From: Monomorium pharaonis
Taxonomy: Eukaryota; Arthropoda; Insecta; Hymenoptera; Formicidae
Direction of reading: 5' to 3'
Length of the DNA stretch: 64,000 nucleotides
Assembly: GCF_013373865.1 (NCBI RefSeq)
Contig: NC_050470.1
Coordinates: forward strand, 9,222,373 to 9,286,372
Part shown: positions 12,504 through 26,565 of the stretch, piece by piece
Layout of the letters: every line of letters starts with the position of its first letter
Position numbering within the stretch: the first letter of the stretch is position 1
The notes under the pieces: model-generated
Database searches by the model: none
What the model saw: the letters and a program-made list of their open reading frames with translations, nothing else
What the model was told of the DNA's origin: nothing
Made by a program: the position numbers and the translations under genes

Positions 12504-14563
12504 TGTTTTGTTTTATATAAATATTTGAGAAATATATATATTTAACGTATTATTTGCCGATTGTTATTAAAATAATTTCCTAATTTTTTAAATATGTTCC
12601 GTCAGCCAGCTGTGACTCGTAAATATTTGCAACGTTATTTTGCACCGATGAAAATTTGAAGAGGAATGATCGGTCGTGAATTTTCCGTGGCTCTCGGCGA
12701 CGAGAGTCCGTCGCGTCTTTACGAAATATTAATCTTTTTTTTTTTTTCGCGGGTCCGGCGAGACATAATGGCGGATTGCCGAGTGCACGGCTGGACGGCG
12801 GTTCGAATACCGTTCGAAGATGCATGACTGTTTGAAATTTAAGTGCCGTTGGTGTTGTGACAGGTCCAACCAGCCGGCACTCATGTATCACGTCTTCGTG
12901 CCGCTGTGTCAGGTATATTATCGGCCGGATTACTCTCGTGTGCGCGTATGCGTGCGCATGTGTGCCCCGTACGTACGCGCACGTCGCTGCTGAATTCGAA
13001 ATGCGGTGGATTATCGCGGTACGGATGCAATGCGAGCGATTTCGGAACCGCTCATTCGCGAAAGTCGATCGATCGCGGCCTCAATCAGAAAACTATTTAT
13101 CTCGCGAAACGGATCCTTAAACGAAAACGGCATATCGCTACCGATCGCGTCACTTTATGGACGCGACGGCATGCATTTGAGAAAAATTGTGTGCGCGCCG
13201 CAAGCCGGGATATATACATTTGCGAGAGATATAGAAGACAATATTTGCATTCAATCTAGTAAAATAAATTGCGCGCGCGGATTTTATGAATTTTTTCGCC
13301 CCTCTTTTTTTTCCGATAGGTTAAGTTGGAAAACAAATTGATCCAAAGAGGATGAAAAATCGACAGAATTTAATTACAACGCATTAATTAATTTTGTTGC
13401 TGAGCACAACATCGTTATTGATTTACTAATAGGCGATTGTTAATTAACGCTAATAAAATTCCTTTGGGCGCAGCTTTTTTTTTTTTTTTTTCCATCGCTT
13501 CATCCGTCGCGCGCGTTTCTAATTGCGTCATTATCCGTCCGCTGACGGCGCGACCGTAATTATTATTACTGCCGCTATTATACCTCTCGATATTGTTGTA
13601 TTAATTTAGGTGTACGCGCGTGCGTCGCGCGTTCGTTACACCGCAGGGGGGATAATATTGTCAAGTAACAAGAGTAATAAAGTCTCTACCATCGCAAGCA
13701 AGAGAGGCTTTTTCCGGCGGCCCCCCGCGAACTTTCCAGCCCGTTGTCATTACGCGCTTGTCGCGTGTGTGGGCGGCATTATTATCCTCCGATTATTATG
13801 CATATGCAACGGATAGCCGCATTGCAGCGGCGGATTGCAGGATCCGCGTGCGCGCGTATTGCGTGGACGCGCCGGGCTGCATTGTGCCCGTAATTGCGTC
13901 ACGCGCGCAATGTATCTCGCAAATTGGAAAATATGAGAAAGCGCCGTGGAAGCGTTACGGAAAGGTCACAGTTATATTCCTCGCGAAAGCAGATTTTCGT
14001 AAAAATCTACGCTCTACGTGAAAATTACGATTATCTTGCGCGAGTCTCGTAAATATATTCACTTGAGCTTAATATGAGGTACAATGAGATATATAGAAAT
14101 ATATGATGAATCTATGGGACATAAAATCTTCTTTCGCGAAACGGATTTGTGAGTCAAATTTTTATGATGGAAAATTAGCGATAGTAACAAAGTTATTATA
14201 CGATTAAACGCCTCCGCCGGGAGTTTTGCTTGCCGCGAAAAAAATTAACCACATACTATCTCTTTCGCGAATACGGAATATAGAACATTTTGTTTATAAC
14301 GTAGTATATTATGTAACAGAAAAGAGAATTAATGATGTACCATAATAACAATTAGTTGAACGAGGTACTAAAATAATTAATGAGCAAAATAACACGATGA
14401 TAATTATGAAACTGGGGTAAAACGCGCGCGTCTCGAACTTTCGGTTGTGAAAGGTAATAAATACGACGGATGCGTCTATTGGCTATCCGGCGGCAGTGCT
14501 AACAGTTGGTTACCGCCCGTGTCGATCTATATATAAAACACGCGAGAGAGCACAAGCGCGTGA

Positions 14564-14593
<30 letters not shown>
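14564..14593. repeat. (ACG)10 triplet microsatellite
   Basis: Ten perfect copies of ACG. The apparent arginine run in one overlapping frame is a by-product of the repeat. Confidence 0.97.
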
Positions 14594-14595
<2 letters not shown>

Positions 14596-17213
14596 GCCGC
14601 CAAATAACGCGCGCGCGGGAGCACGTGGGTTCCGCATTCTGTGCCGCGGACGAAATAGCCCGCCGCGTCTCCATTCCGCGCTAAATCTCAATTAAAAACA
14701 GATCTGAATTTGCTACGCGACGGTAGATTTATATATCTCGGTGGGCCGGACTAATCTTTACACGCGTGATATTCGTCAAAATTCATTCCGCGACTTCCGC
14801 ACCTCATCGTGCTCGTTCCTGGCGATTAGCTTTATGGCGCCATTTCGAAAATCTTCCACCCCGAGCGCATATTTTCACCAATGCCCGTCTAGCGGAAGAG
14901 AAAAATAAGAATTCGTCGGAAAGTAACGTCCCGCGTAGGGTAAAACGCATTCGATATTAATCAAACTGACGCCCGGGCCTCCGTGTACTTTGCATTTTTC
15001 TTAAATTATCAAAATAATTTTAATTAATCTTTAAGTTCTGCTTAAAGAGATGAATTTTGTTTTAACATTTCTTTTTATCAATTTTTACAGTTTTATTAAT
15101 TAACTTGTATTTATTAATAAACTATGAATATATATTTTCTAAAAAAATCAATCGCATACCTATTCTCTTTTTATTCAGAGTGGAGATATTTAAATTTTTA
15201 TTCTCGTGTTCTAATGTCTCTTCTCATTTTCTCTCGTTTATTAATTTTCCGGTCACATCCGCCAAAATTTTTTACCAATGGCGATGCATTATCCAACGTC
15301 CGGGACAGTGAGCGCGTTGTATATCAAGGGAATTTGTTTGTTATCGTAGGGAACGTAATATCAACTGCGCTTTGAATTCGGACGATTAATCACAAGCGCC
15401 TGACTCCGCATACCTAAACCGCCCTATATATGTATATGCGCCGCTCTTCGTGCGATATCGATCCGCGACAAATGCAGATTGATCGCGTAGGTGGTGCAGC
15501 CCGTTTCGCTTGCAGACTTTTAAAGGATCGCGTGGGCTAACACGAATTTTCAGTATTGGATTAGGCATAATGCGAAACCGATTTTACCGGAATTAAAGAA
15601 GACCTGCTGAGAAGCACATCGCGTTTCAAATAAGGTTAACATTTCAGAGAGTTTTTATTGTTGTATTTTTAAACTCGGCCAAAAATGATTACTTTTGTGA
15701 ACAAGGCTTTTATTATATGGTGTTATCTATTTGAATTATTTTTACGTTACATTTAATTTCTGATACAACTGAAATTGTTTATATGCAACAGTTATTATAA
15801 TATTAATTATTAATTTAATTTACCCCATTTGCCGTAACGTTTCTGCATTAGAGAAGGAAGGAGAGAGACGGGAAGAGAAAATATCATAATTTATAACGCT
15901 TGCAATTTCCGGGATTTTCCGTTAATTATGCTCGCAATAAATACAGCTATCCCATATCCCGCATTTCGCGCCGATGTATGCAAATCTAAGCACGGCGAAC
16001 TGTATTTTGAAATCGTGATAAACGAGCGGGGGACCAGGTTTTTGCGCACGAGAGCTGGGTCACATAGTCTGCTTATCTGTGTTTCTGCACAGGAAGAAAA
16101 ACTTCGATACGGTAGTCGCACATTTTACTGTCATCTAAGGGATGAGGGGGGAAGGGGATATGTGCTTCGCGGGATAAAACTTGTAACTTTTTACGCTACA
16201 ACAATAATTTATTTCCATTTTTACTAACGGCGGTTTGATGGGCCGCGCGTCGTTATTGTCGAGCTATTAAAACGACGATAATATAGAGTTTTATTTATGA
16301 CCGAGCTGTAATCGCGTCTGGGGCTATTATCTTTAGGACAAATACATCAATCGAGACTCTTTCCTTCGTCATGTGCGCAATAATAATTCCTAAGTTTTCT
16401 CCATTGTCGATGAAAACGCGAAACGGATGAAAGTATTCACCGTTTCCGACTCTTTACGACCGAGCGGCACGTCGCAGCACAAGTAACGTTCGTAAAGGTC
16501 GAGTTTACTAGACAACCTCTGATATACCGGCTTGCGTTCGGGAACAAGGGAAAACTCTAACTATACGTTGAAAAACGCGTCCCGAGTTATCTCGCCGGCA
16601 GGCACATGTGCGAGTCGTGATCGTATCTTGAATATTTTATACTCCTTGCGCGAATTACCGCGCTGTGATTTATAGCGTACTAAATAAGTAGAAAGTATCC
16701 GCGCGCGCTCAGCGAACTCCGCCGTCAGCGAACAAAAGGGGATCGTGCGTGAGGAATTGCGTAAGTTGACGGGTTTATTGGAGTTTTCCTTTCCCCCTGA
16801 CTCTCTCCCCGTTTGATTTCAAATTAAATTAATAGACTAGATTTATTCGCAAGTGAGAATATACGGGCCGCACGTTATTACGTTTTAATGCGTAACACGT
16901 ATTTTAATCCACGCAAATACACGAGTTTCCGTAAGCGTTAAGGGACCGTAAAGGGATTTCTTTTTTTCACACGTACGTGATTTTGCTCGCGATAGCGATT
17001 CAGGACGATTCTCGCGCACGGCGCGAGGAACGCCCGCGTTTCTTTCCTCGTGGATATTTGAAGTGCAGTATTCTTCAAATTTCATTGCGCACGTATACCA
17101 CAGCCGCGAAATCATCTGAATGTTTCAAGAAGTTTGTCTGGTGAACGTACCGCGGATAAAAGGGCCACGGCTCGCGGCGTTATATTTTTCATTCAATGGG
17201 ATTTCCATTCGGC

Positions 17214-17235
17214 GGAGAGAGAGAGAGAGAGAGAG
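17214..17235. repeat. (GA)11 microsatellite
   Basis: A perfect GA dinucleotide run in a GC-rich setting. Confidence 0.95.
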
Positions 17236-20200
17236 TCAGAGATCATACGCGAGCGTGGGCGGGTTTTCGCCGATTAACAGCACTGGGTTTTTGATATTTG
17301 TGCTCACGCTCGAAATATCGGATAATCGAATATCGGAAACTAATAAAGTATACCAGGAAACATTGGCCGAGGGACGTGATTGAAATATGTTTTGCCCCGG
17401 CTCCTGAAGCGGAGATAATTTTTACAACCGGAAGCAAGAACGATCGATATAAAGTTTTTGAGAAGCAGCGGGCAAAATCTTAAGAATCCTGATTTAACGA
17501 AGGGGATTTCGACGTACGACTTTCTTTCTTCATAATCTCGGATGCAACATTTCAATAAGAACCGGAATAACCGTTACCATGCGACTGAGCGAGGGGCATT
17601 TGCATTCAATTCTTTCGTAGCGTTTCCATCAGCGGGAGATCGGGAGGGGGGGGGGGGGAGGGAAGAAAGAGAGAGAGAATATAAAATTTTAATGCCAAAA
17701 GTACGAAACAAGAGGGCACAGCTTGCATGATGTCGAAGGCAATCGATATTCCTGAGACGCTCCGGAGGAATTTTTGAATCGCGATAGATACCTCGCTGCT
17801 TCTGGAACATATTACGGCGTAAGATAACGCGGTCTTCTATCATCGCGCATCCACCCACCTGTTTGACGTATCAATTTTATGCAGATACGGAGCCGCGGAC
17901 GGAGGGAGAGACAGAGAGAGTGTGTGTGTTCATGCGCTTTCACCTCTCTTATCCCGCAACTTCTTCCCTGATGCATTCTGTCGGCGGCAATCTGCATTTT
18001 TGCTCGCGCGTAAATCTTCGACGAGATCCACAAGGCTTCCGCCGAGTTTTATACGGCACGTCACCTGTGTGCGCGCGTGTCGCGCACCATGACTTTATTA
18101 CACCTCGCGCGTCTTACTTAAGTGTCTTTGCGCGAACATTTAGATCAATATTGCTCTGTAGACGCAACTTTGCCTCGCCCGAAGGGCGCGCGGGATGCGA
18201 GACATCAAGACTTTGAGTTCGGCTGACGTCAGGCAGACTTTAGTGATGCAGCAGCAGACAGGGAGAGAGAGAGAGAGAGCTCTCGTGATTATGACACCTG
18301 CGTGATGTACATGCGGAGCGCATCGTAGCACGTGTATGCGCCATTGTTACTCGCAACGGCAGAACTCTGCAGTGTAATATTTCACGCGATTATAAATTAA
18401 CAAGACAATACCGTAACAATTGTATTAGATATATATTAGCGTAAAAATGTGCGAGAGGAGAGCAAGCAGAGGCTTGACGATATTTTGTCGCGCAATTGGC
18501 TATTACTATTATTTTTTTTTTTTGGCTACCTTTTTTCATAACATGAAGGGGACTCGTGATATTTCCTATCGTGATGCCGCAACAAAACCCTCATTGTTAT
18601 ACAAAATAGCGAGGTAAATTCAGTCCGTAAATATTTCTACGACTTTGATAGAAAGCCGTATACACTTATTTTGCTGTTTGTGAAAACGCTGGAGGTTGCC
18701 TGGCGGTATCATTTAATAAAACCGGGTTTAAGTGCGGCGAAGCACGCTCCTCGGAATATTCATAAAGCGTGCTGGCTGCGCGAGATTCGCGGAAAAATAC
18801 AGATGTATAATTTGAGGACAAAATGCAACGCGCATCGGAATATTTCAGCCGCCATTCTATTAGGAGTTGAAAAAAATAAAAAGAATTTCTCTTCATGACG
18901 CCTAAGAGTCTGACAAACAGCTCGAATTGCCGCGCGCGTTATTCTTTCTCGTAATTTCTTGTCTAATTAAGATATATCTCCGTTCGAATTAATTTACCGA
19001 AAAGTCAGACATTTCCATATTACATGAGCACAATATTAGCAAAATATCTCCATCCCGTATGGTACCTCTGGTATGTTTCTTCTAATATCATTTGTAAAGT
19101 GGAAATTCTTGCCCTTTATTAAAAATTAACGTAAACACGGATGTATCTCAATTATACGAAATCTCACGCGACAATTCAAGTTATAAAGAGCCATTCTTCG
19201 TATTTACGCGCACGTCAAGAATTAGAAGGCTGGAGAAGCTTGACGCTTGTAGCTTGCAGCGCAAGTTACAGCGTAATTAAGCTGCCGGGATGATACGATA
19301 CTTTCACGCATTCGTAATTTACACCGCGCCTTACTCAAGCGCGTTCCAGAACGCGGGGTGGGGGGAGGGTGGGAAAGAAATGCGAGGCCGCGCATTCGTC
19401 GAATTACGTTCTTTTCGTGAAATTCCTGGTTCTCCAGCGGAATTTACATAGAAATATTCCGCGCGGAACGAGCTTTTTGCGAGGCCGCTTTTTGCATCGG
19501 CGATTCAGGCCGAAAGTATGAATGTTTTACGCGGTTCCGCCACCGGGGTTTATGGACAACGCTTAATTAATTCGGTGGATAAATAGAACGGCGAATACAC
19601 GGGCGAATCGTGTTTATCTGGGGTCTTTACTCGTAAAGCAACAAATTTGTTTAAATTTACAAAATTTGCAGAAGCGTTTATCATATGAATAATATTTTTT
19701 TCGGTAACGCATTAACTCTTTCTCTCTCCCTCTCTTTGCGCAACAATAGCCTGATTTATAATCGTTAGCGAATGACAAAGTGTGTTGGGCGAAGTAAAGT
19801 TTTTTTGTCTTTTTTCGATGCACGGGAAATTCAATAATTTTGATTAAACTACTCAGGTGATTATGAGAGGTGAAGCAATTTTGAAATCCCTATGAAATGT
19901 GATATCGAAACATGAGTGGAATACATTCAGCAATATTATATACGTGATGAGATAGTAATTGGATGTTATATTAAATAACTATGTCTCAAACAACATTCAA
20001 CAAACAAGTTATTAATAAATACAATATATGATTAATAGACAAAATATTAGAATAAATTTATTTAATATAAAAAGAAGTCTAGTTGATAATTATTAACTTG
20101 CTAAAAAATCTCGAAATATTAGTAGCATTCTACGAATTTATATAATATTTAATTATGGTAGCATATACATATAAAAGGGATTAAACGTAGATACTAAAAT

Positions 20201-20324
20201 CTTGAAAAATATTTTGAAAGAAAATAAAACACAAGAGAAATGAGAATTAACAATTTTTTCCCTACTGTATTCTATAGATAATTTATTCTTATTTTGCATA
20301 AATATGTACACAGTTATATAAACG

Positions 20325-20489
20325 CTCTCTCTAAATTTCTTAGAGTGAAAATACTGCCACTATAATTTTCCACTCCGATAAAAGTTAAAACTTTACTCTA
20401 TTAGAGTGAATTCCACATTTTATTGAGTGAAAAATCACTCGAAAAATTGCAGTGGCAGTATTTTCATTCTAAGAAATTTAGAGAGTACT
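20325..20489. mobile_element. Palindromic hairpin MITE, family C
   Basis: CTCTCTAAATTTCT at 20327-20340 is mirrored exactly at 20472-20485. The pairing continues inward for about 48 nt through TTAGAGTGAAAATACTGCCACT with few mismatches. AGAGTGAA-type words recur in the centre. The whole 165 bp would fold as one long hairpin. There is no coding capacity and no clear target-site duplication. Confidence 0.85.
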
Positions 20490-23400
20490 GCTGCAATTTT
20501 TATCATTCATGAAATATGAATACCATGAAGAAGTTTAACTGAAAACTTTACATACTGAAAGTATATACTAAAAAACTCATCCCGCGTTATCCACGTTTTT
20601 CTCTTTTCAACTTCTTTTGTTACACTCTTAATTTTGAAATTATTTTTTTATTAGAAAATATCTTTGAATTGGCTTTCCAGAGTTCTCAATTTTTTACATA
20701 ATTATAAGTCAAAAATAAAGAGAATAGAGGGCAATTTTATATTAATGACGAGAAAAAATTTATCAATATATTACATTTTTTTGGAATTTTTAAAAATTCC
20801 CCAAAAATTTTACTAGTAAAAAACCACATTCGCGAAGAAATAATTACAATCGTGTATATCTATCAGAACAGAGGATAATCGCACAATGTTTCGCACGGCA
20901 CTACCGGTAGATAATGGTACGCGATTTGTACCCAACAACAGTAATAGAAAAATAATTTATAATTCTATTACTTCGTAGTTTGCAGAGATCGGTCGATCAT
21001 ACGAAATACCTGTGTTGATAAGTAGCCAATGTGTTGTATATTTATATCGTAATTAATCGTGAGAGTTGATTGACCGCGCGGCCGATTGTCATTCACTGCT
21101 CGTGGAAAACGATCGCGTTTCTCCGCACATACGGTAACACGTGTGTGGCGTTGTACTCCGTTTTCTGGCAGCTCGAGTCTCGTTACTCTCGTCGCGCGAA
21201 TGACAGTAGACGGCGGCCTTGTGTACGCGCCGGTACGCTATCAAAACAAACAGCAAGGCCGCGCGCCAGTCAGCCGCGAGTCTGCTCCAAGTATTTACCA
21301 CGTTGTTGCGAAATAAACGGTACGCAAATGTTTCGCGCTTTCAAAATTGATTGTCAGTATTCAATCGCGCGGCTGCGCGATTTGATGTAGCGCGGCAACT
21401 CATTTCGCAAAAGGCGCCATCTGGCGGCGGCGATTTGCATACTCGATCTCGGAATTGCAGACGCGTCGTGTTTAAACCGAAAGCTCAAGAATGCGGCGTA
21501 CAGAATAATCGCTCGAATGCTGGACGCGGGGAAGAATAGAAGGTGTTGCGGACCGACTGTTTGTTTTCCATTCCTCATCCTTCGAATTCCCATTCCGAGT
21601 GAATTAAACGACCCGATAAGTCAGGGATACGCTTACGGATCCGAGCTAATGATCGCTCGGTATCTGTGAAATCTGGCGTTTCGGTGTTACCTCGTGCTTG
21701 ACGCGGCCGCTCTCACGAGGGATAATGCGACGACAAGCTGGGGCGGCTGTCGTTACGCGAATGACAACACGGCGCGCGCGTTCGGTGGTCTTGTCGCAAG
21801 AACAAACCACCGAACAAGACCATGGGAACATTCATGTTGTGTGTTATGAAATAAACGCTGAACATTATTTTTTGTGCTTCAAATAATTGCGATAAAGTAT
21901 CGCATAAGTATTGTTGTTTATTTCATGAATTTACTAATGTCAGCAATATTTAGAATAATTGAGAGAGAGAAACCGAACGTTTTAAAGCAATATTGATGTT
22001 TGAAGTATACTCGATCCTAACTTTAATAAGAAAGTGTATTTCAATTTTACTGGAATATATATAATATGTGTATTATATCGGAAATTTTTAATTATTAAAC
22101 ATGAATATTCTTCAGCAAATATGAATTACTTTATTTAAAATAAATTATTAACTTTTCTATTTAAAGTAGGAAATATCTTCGTGTTTTGATTGAGAAGATA
22201 TTTATACAAATTAATTTCATTTTTATATTTAAAGGAGCAGTAAAATATAATTAATAAATAAAAAAAATCAGATTAAATCTTTGCAAAAAAATATTGCGAT
22301 TTAATCCTTTTCTTTTTTTTTTTTAACTCATTAAAATCGACACAATTTCACTGCTCTCGGGAATGTAAAAGATTCAAAGGAGAATAATAATAAACTAATC
22401 TTTATGAGATAGTACTTAGACTTTTTTATTTGCCTATTAAAAGAGAGAAAGAAAGAAATTGCTTGATACAACATGCCATTCAATACTTTTTCGTCAAATA
22501 TTGTACTTCTCGACGACTTCGAATCCTTTGGTGGACACCGTCGTTTTTTTTTTCACCATCTTATCGATTTCAAGTTTGTGTCAGCCGTAAACTGTATAAC
22601 CGCGATTTCGTACTTTGCCATTGATGGCATGCGTCTTAGAACGGGGGTAGATAGGTTCTCTTCCAAGGAGGACATTACGGGTCCATTACGGGTGCCGATG
22701 GACCCTTAATCTTATCCGTAATTGCGGTAGCACGGTCGACGACTTCCCCTTAAACACATCTACACACCGTACGGGGATACATGAAAAGCAGAGGGTGTGT
22801 ATCGGTTTTCTTTCAGTTGCGACTTTTAATGTCATTTATCTCAGTAATATATCAATATAGCGAGACGTAGTCGGGAATTTGATATAAGCGATATGAACCC
22901 GGAGATAGGCATGATGGATTACGCTCTTATAAAATTTCGAGAGAGTTAATCGCTTCGAAGTTTCTAGTTACTTCGAATACAGTTTGAAGATGAGCATTTT
23001 GCAGACCCTGATAGCCTTCAGATATCAGTGCTTCGAAAGACTTAAGAATTTGGACAAATCTCTCTTTCTCTCTCCCTCTTGTCTTTACCCTCAAATCTCC
23101 CTACTTTTCTCTCTCTCGAAAATTTATAACAACGCTGTCTCTGAATATTTTAAGAATTACGTATACTTGAAAAATTTATGCTTTAAAAGTAAAATTAATA
23201 TAGGAGTAAAATTTATGCAAATTTTATGTAAGTTAACAACACAGATTAAATTTGCATTTAAAAGTAATGAGTAATATTTATGCAACTATTTGAATTTCCA
23301 TGAATTTAGAGTTCTCCCGTGTTACTGTTTATACTGCGGCCACGTACCGCAATCTGAATTTACTCTATGGATTATTACAGTATATGAAAAAGGTGTTTAA

Positions 23401-24027
23401 TCTTGCAAATTCTGTTTTTTATTCAGCCTTTTAAATCCTACTTAACCTAATTCGTGATGCATTAAGAGCCACAATAACCCTCACAGTTCGTGATACGCAA
23501 TACGCGTACGCAGGCTGTTTCATGAGTCAGTATTTCGAGATGCGAGTTGCAGTTACTTCGAGTACAAAGAAAAAAAAAAAAACATTTATTCGGCCCCCCG
23601 TGAAGAAATTGCATATGCAAATTTTCAACTCAACGGATTAATTCCCGCGAGATTCGCGCATTAAAATCTCATATAACTCGCGACGCACAATTCCCCCCCC
23701 TCCCCCCCCGAGAACTTTCTGCAGCTGATAATATTCTTCGCGCGACAATACATAGCGCGGGTTTACGATTACACGGAACAACACGGGCCGGATATTGAAC
23801 ATCGATGACACTCGCCATCGATCGGCGAGAGGTGAAGTATAAGCTCTTTACTCCTGAGCGCCGAAGGATCAAGGAGGATGAAATCCGGATTTTCGGAAAG
23901 CTGCAGCTCGCTGAGAGGAAGAGCATCCTGCGTGCTTAACCGCCACCGCCGCCGCCGCTGCTGCTGTCGTTAAATCCACCACCGTCGCGAGTTGCAGTTT
24001 CTACTGCGCAAAGTATCCCGCCGCATT

Positions 24028-24029
<2 letters not shown>

Positions 24030-24068
<39 letters not shown>
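24030..24068. repeat. (AG)19 microsatellite
   Basis: About 39 nt of uninterrupted AG dinucleotides, one of the two longest in the window. Confidence 0.97.
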
Positions 24069-24075
<7 letters not shown>

Positions 24076-24588
24076 AGTCCATCGCTTTATGAGTTTCGCG
24101 AAAGGGCGCGCCCTTTCCTGCGCCGCGACTATGATCGGCCAGTTACTACTTGTTGAGCAACAATTTCACTTGCCGAACGCGGCAGATAGCGGCACAACAA
24201 CTTCGGCGCGGCCGTTCGTTAACCGTCTCCCATATTGCGTCGTTAACTACTCCGCGTGCCGCAAGGAGGAAGTTCCTCTGGTCGGCGAAACAGTATCTTG
24301 CGCGCACGTTACATTGTCTTGTTACCGTCGCGTGAGGGGTTTTCTTTTTTTTTTTACGTTTAATAACGTTCACGTTTAAAATATCGTGGCGACGCAATTC
24401 GCTGCCTTACGACCCGGCAGTAAAAGTACGCCGGATAAGTGAATAAGAGATAATTTATGAATTCCTCCCCTATTGAGGCACTTGAGAATGTGCATTTCTA
24501 ACGAGACGATCTTTACGGCCGGTACGTCGCACACACGAGCGAGGTCGCGCGGAAGGGGTTGATTTATCGCTTTCGGAAGGGCCGGCCC

Positions 24589-24610
24589 ACGCGCGCGCGT
24601 GGCGCGCGCG
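24589..24610. repeat. CG-alternating tract
   Basis: ACGCGCGCGCGT is followed by GGCGCGCGCG, a self-complementary, Z-DNA-prone stretch in a CpG-rich block. Confidence 0.9.
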
Positions 24611-25627
24611 TTTGTTCGTTAATTGCGAATTTTTAATAGCGCGGAATTAATGAAAACGCGCCTGGGCGGGGCGAAGTAATTATATCCGCAGTTACCGCTT
24701 GTTGGACAGCGAAGCGCGCGTCCGGGTTGCCGTGCAGTTACCGCGGATAACTTCTTGAATTTCTCAGGCCATTAGCTATCCCGTTAGCAGGCTATTAATT
24801 TGCGTGACACGCTGAATTAGGATCCGGGCGGGATCCAGTTTAGAAACTCGGATACAAAGTGGAGGTTTACGTGGGTGAATCTATTTCGCCCTTCCTCCCC
24901 CCCCCCATCCCCATCTCTCCGGGACGCACAATTGCGCCGAAGCGCCTTTTTAACTTTAAAATCTCCTTTCCGCGATTCAAGCCGACCTAATTGGCTCGGG
25001 AATGGAAATCGACGATACGCCAAATTCGCGGCGACCGTATCTTGTGCCTGACCTTAATAGGTTCTCGTCCTCTCGTACGCCCAAGGGGGTGGTTCGCCCC
25101 ATTTGATGGCGATACGACGAGCTCGACGGTTACCTTTGTACGACCTCCGCTAGCGATAAGGCGCGCCCGATGTGTTACACCGAAATACATAACCGCGCTC
25201 TCGCCTCTCTTTATCTCTCTTCGGAGATAAGCCTGTGCGCTTCCTCTTCCGGGTAAATACGACGTAGACCGTCACCGTCGGATACATCGACCAACGCCAG
25301 TCACTCCGACTCGGCGCATTGTCACCGACGAGGGATATAATAACGGTCAGATTTCTTTTTTTTTGTTCGCGACACGCTTTTAAACTCGCGTACGTAACGA
25401 TAATTATTATTATTACGCTCTTTTTTCATTGAAAACTATTTTTACTTGGGCGCGTTGTTAAATACGCGCAAAATGTCCCACTTCCATTTCAATGAAAGGT
25501 CATACGGTCCCAGCTTGGAGTCGGCGCTCTTCTCCGTCGTCGTCTCGGTGAAAATGGAGAAAATCGAGAGCGGGATCGTTTATTGCTTCCCAAGCTTTCC
25601 CTCGCTTCAACGTTATTTATCGACCGA

Positions 25628-25647
25628 TTATTATTATTATTATTATT
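25628..25647. repeat. (TTA)n triplet microsatellite
   Basis: Six to seven TTA units; the tyrosine or asparagine runs in overlapping frames are by-products. Confidence 0.93.
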
Positions 25648-26565
25648 TTCATCGTAATAGAAACAGAGTAGAATTGCTGTAACGGAGCTGAGAAACTGCC
25701 ATATTTTTCCTATTCTATTTGAAAGTAACTTCCTTCCCTCCTTTTGAGAACTTCCGTTCACGCTTTCGAGTTCTACAATTTCATTCTACAAATGGTTAAT
25801 CGTGTACCTGAAATCTTTTCGCGAAAAACGCATGTCGCGCGCGCCGTGTGTACAGCCCGGTCTCTTAGAAGTGCACAAAATAACGTAATGTCGGAAGAAC
25901 GGTCTCTCGCGGGTGGGTCTCTCCGGGGAAATACAAAGCAGAGTCCTCCTTGTAGCAGCGGATCCCCGCGCGTCATTCTGGAGCACCCGGGCTTTTCTCG
26001 GCTCCTTTTTTCCTGACCCGCGTCACGTGCCGCTCGTTGGAAAGTTTTCCGTATTCTCCTCCCGCTTGATACGACGCGGAACAACCTCTTCGCGTATGCA
26101 GGCCAGCCGCCCTGGAAAATGTCTCCCTGTCGGAATGGTTTAATTACCAAATGGCCCTGGTCTTTACGACTGTGAAATATAATTATTAACAAGTGCGGTC
26201 GGTCTTTAACTTAAACCGCGAAAGAGTCTTCCAGATGATTAGGACCTCTTTGACCTTCCCTCCGCTCTAGACAAACAGCGCTTAGATCACCGATATTTGT
26301 TAGTCTATTTTTATCATAAATGACGAAACTCGAACAGCGGGATTTTTTAGAAGTAATAAATAAATAAATGTCAAGGATTCTTGAATATAAATAAAGGTTA
26401 ATGATGCTGTCGAAGCGCAAATCAAAATATAAAATTATTTTATTAATTAATACAAATGTAACGAACGTTTCGAGTCATCTTCAGCGTGTCAACGATAAAA
26501 TTGTTAAGTACTTCTTACTTGGTCTTAATACGGAATTTTTGTTTCTTTCTTTTATAATATAAATA

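Larger units (their letters stand above)
12504..20324. other. Gene-free mosaic stretch
   Basis: CpG-rich blocks (12780-14000, 16400-18400, 18900-19560) alternate with AT-rich sequence. It holds T16 (13476-13491), (ACG)10 (14564-14593), a GA run (17214-17235), G13 (17646-17658), a TATATAAAA box-like string (14530-14538) and a perfect CRE-type TGACGTCA (18224-18231). No supporting exon accompanies these motifs. Confidence 0.45.
20490..26565. other. Gene-free mosaic stretch
   Basis: AT-rich DNA (20490-21060, 21880-22500, 23150-23300) alternates with CpG-rich blocks (21070-21840, 23600-25400, 25800-26150). It contains a 9-bp hairpin TTCGGTGGT/ACCACCGAA (21781-21814), a repeated CATTACGGGT (about 22672-22692), C-rich runs (23693-23709, 24897-24906), a CCG/CTG run (about 23941-23966), a long AG run (24030-24068) and (TTA)n (25628-25647). 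No gene was recognised. Confidence 0.45.

Noticed and set aside
12780..12815. GGTTCGAATACC, similar to a tRNA B box
   Set aside because: There is no A box, acceptor stem or cloverleaf around it.
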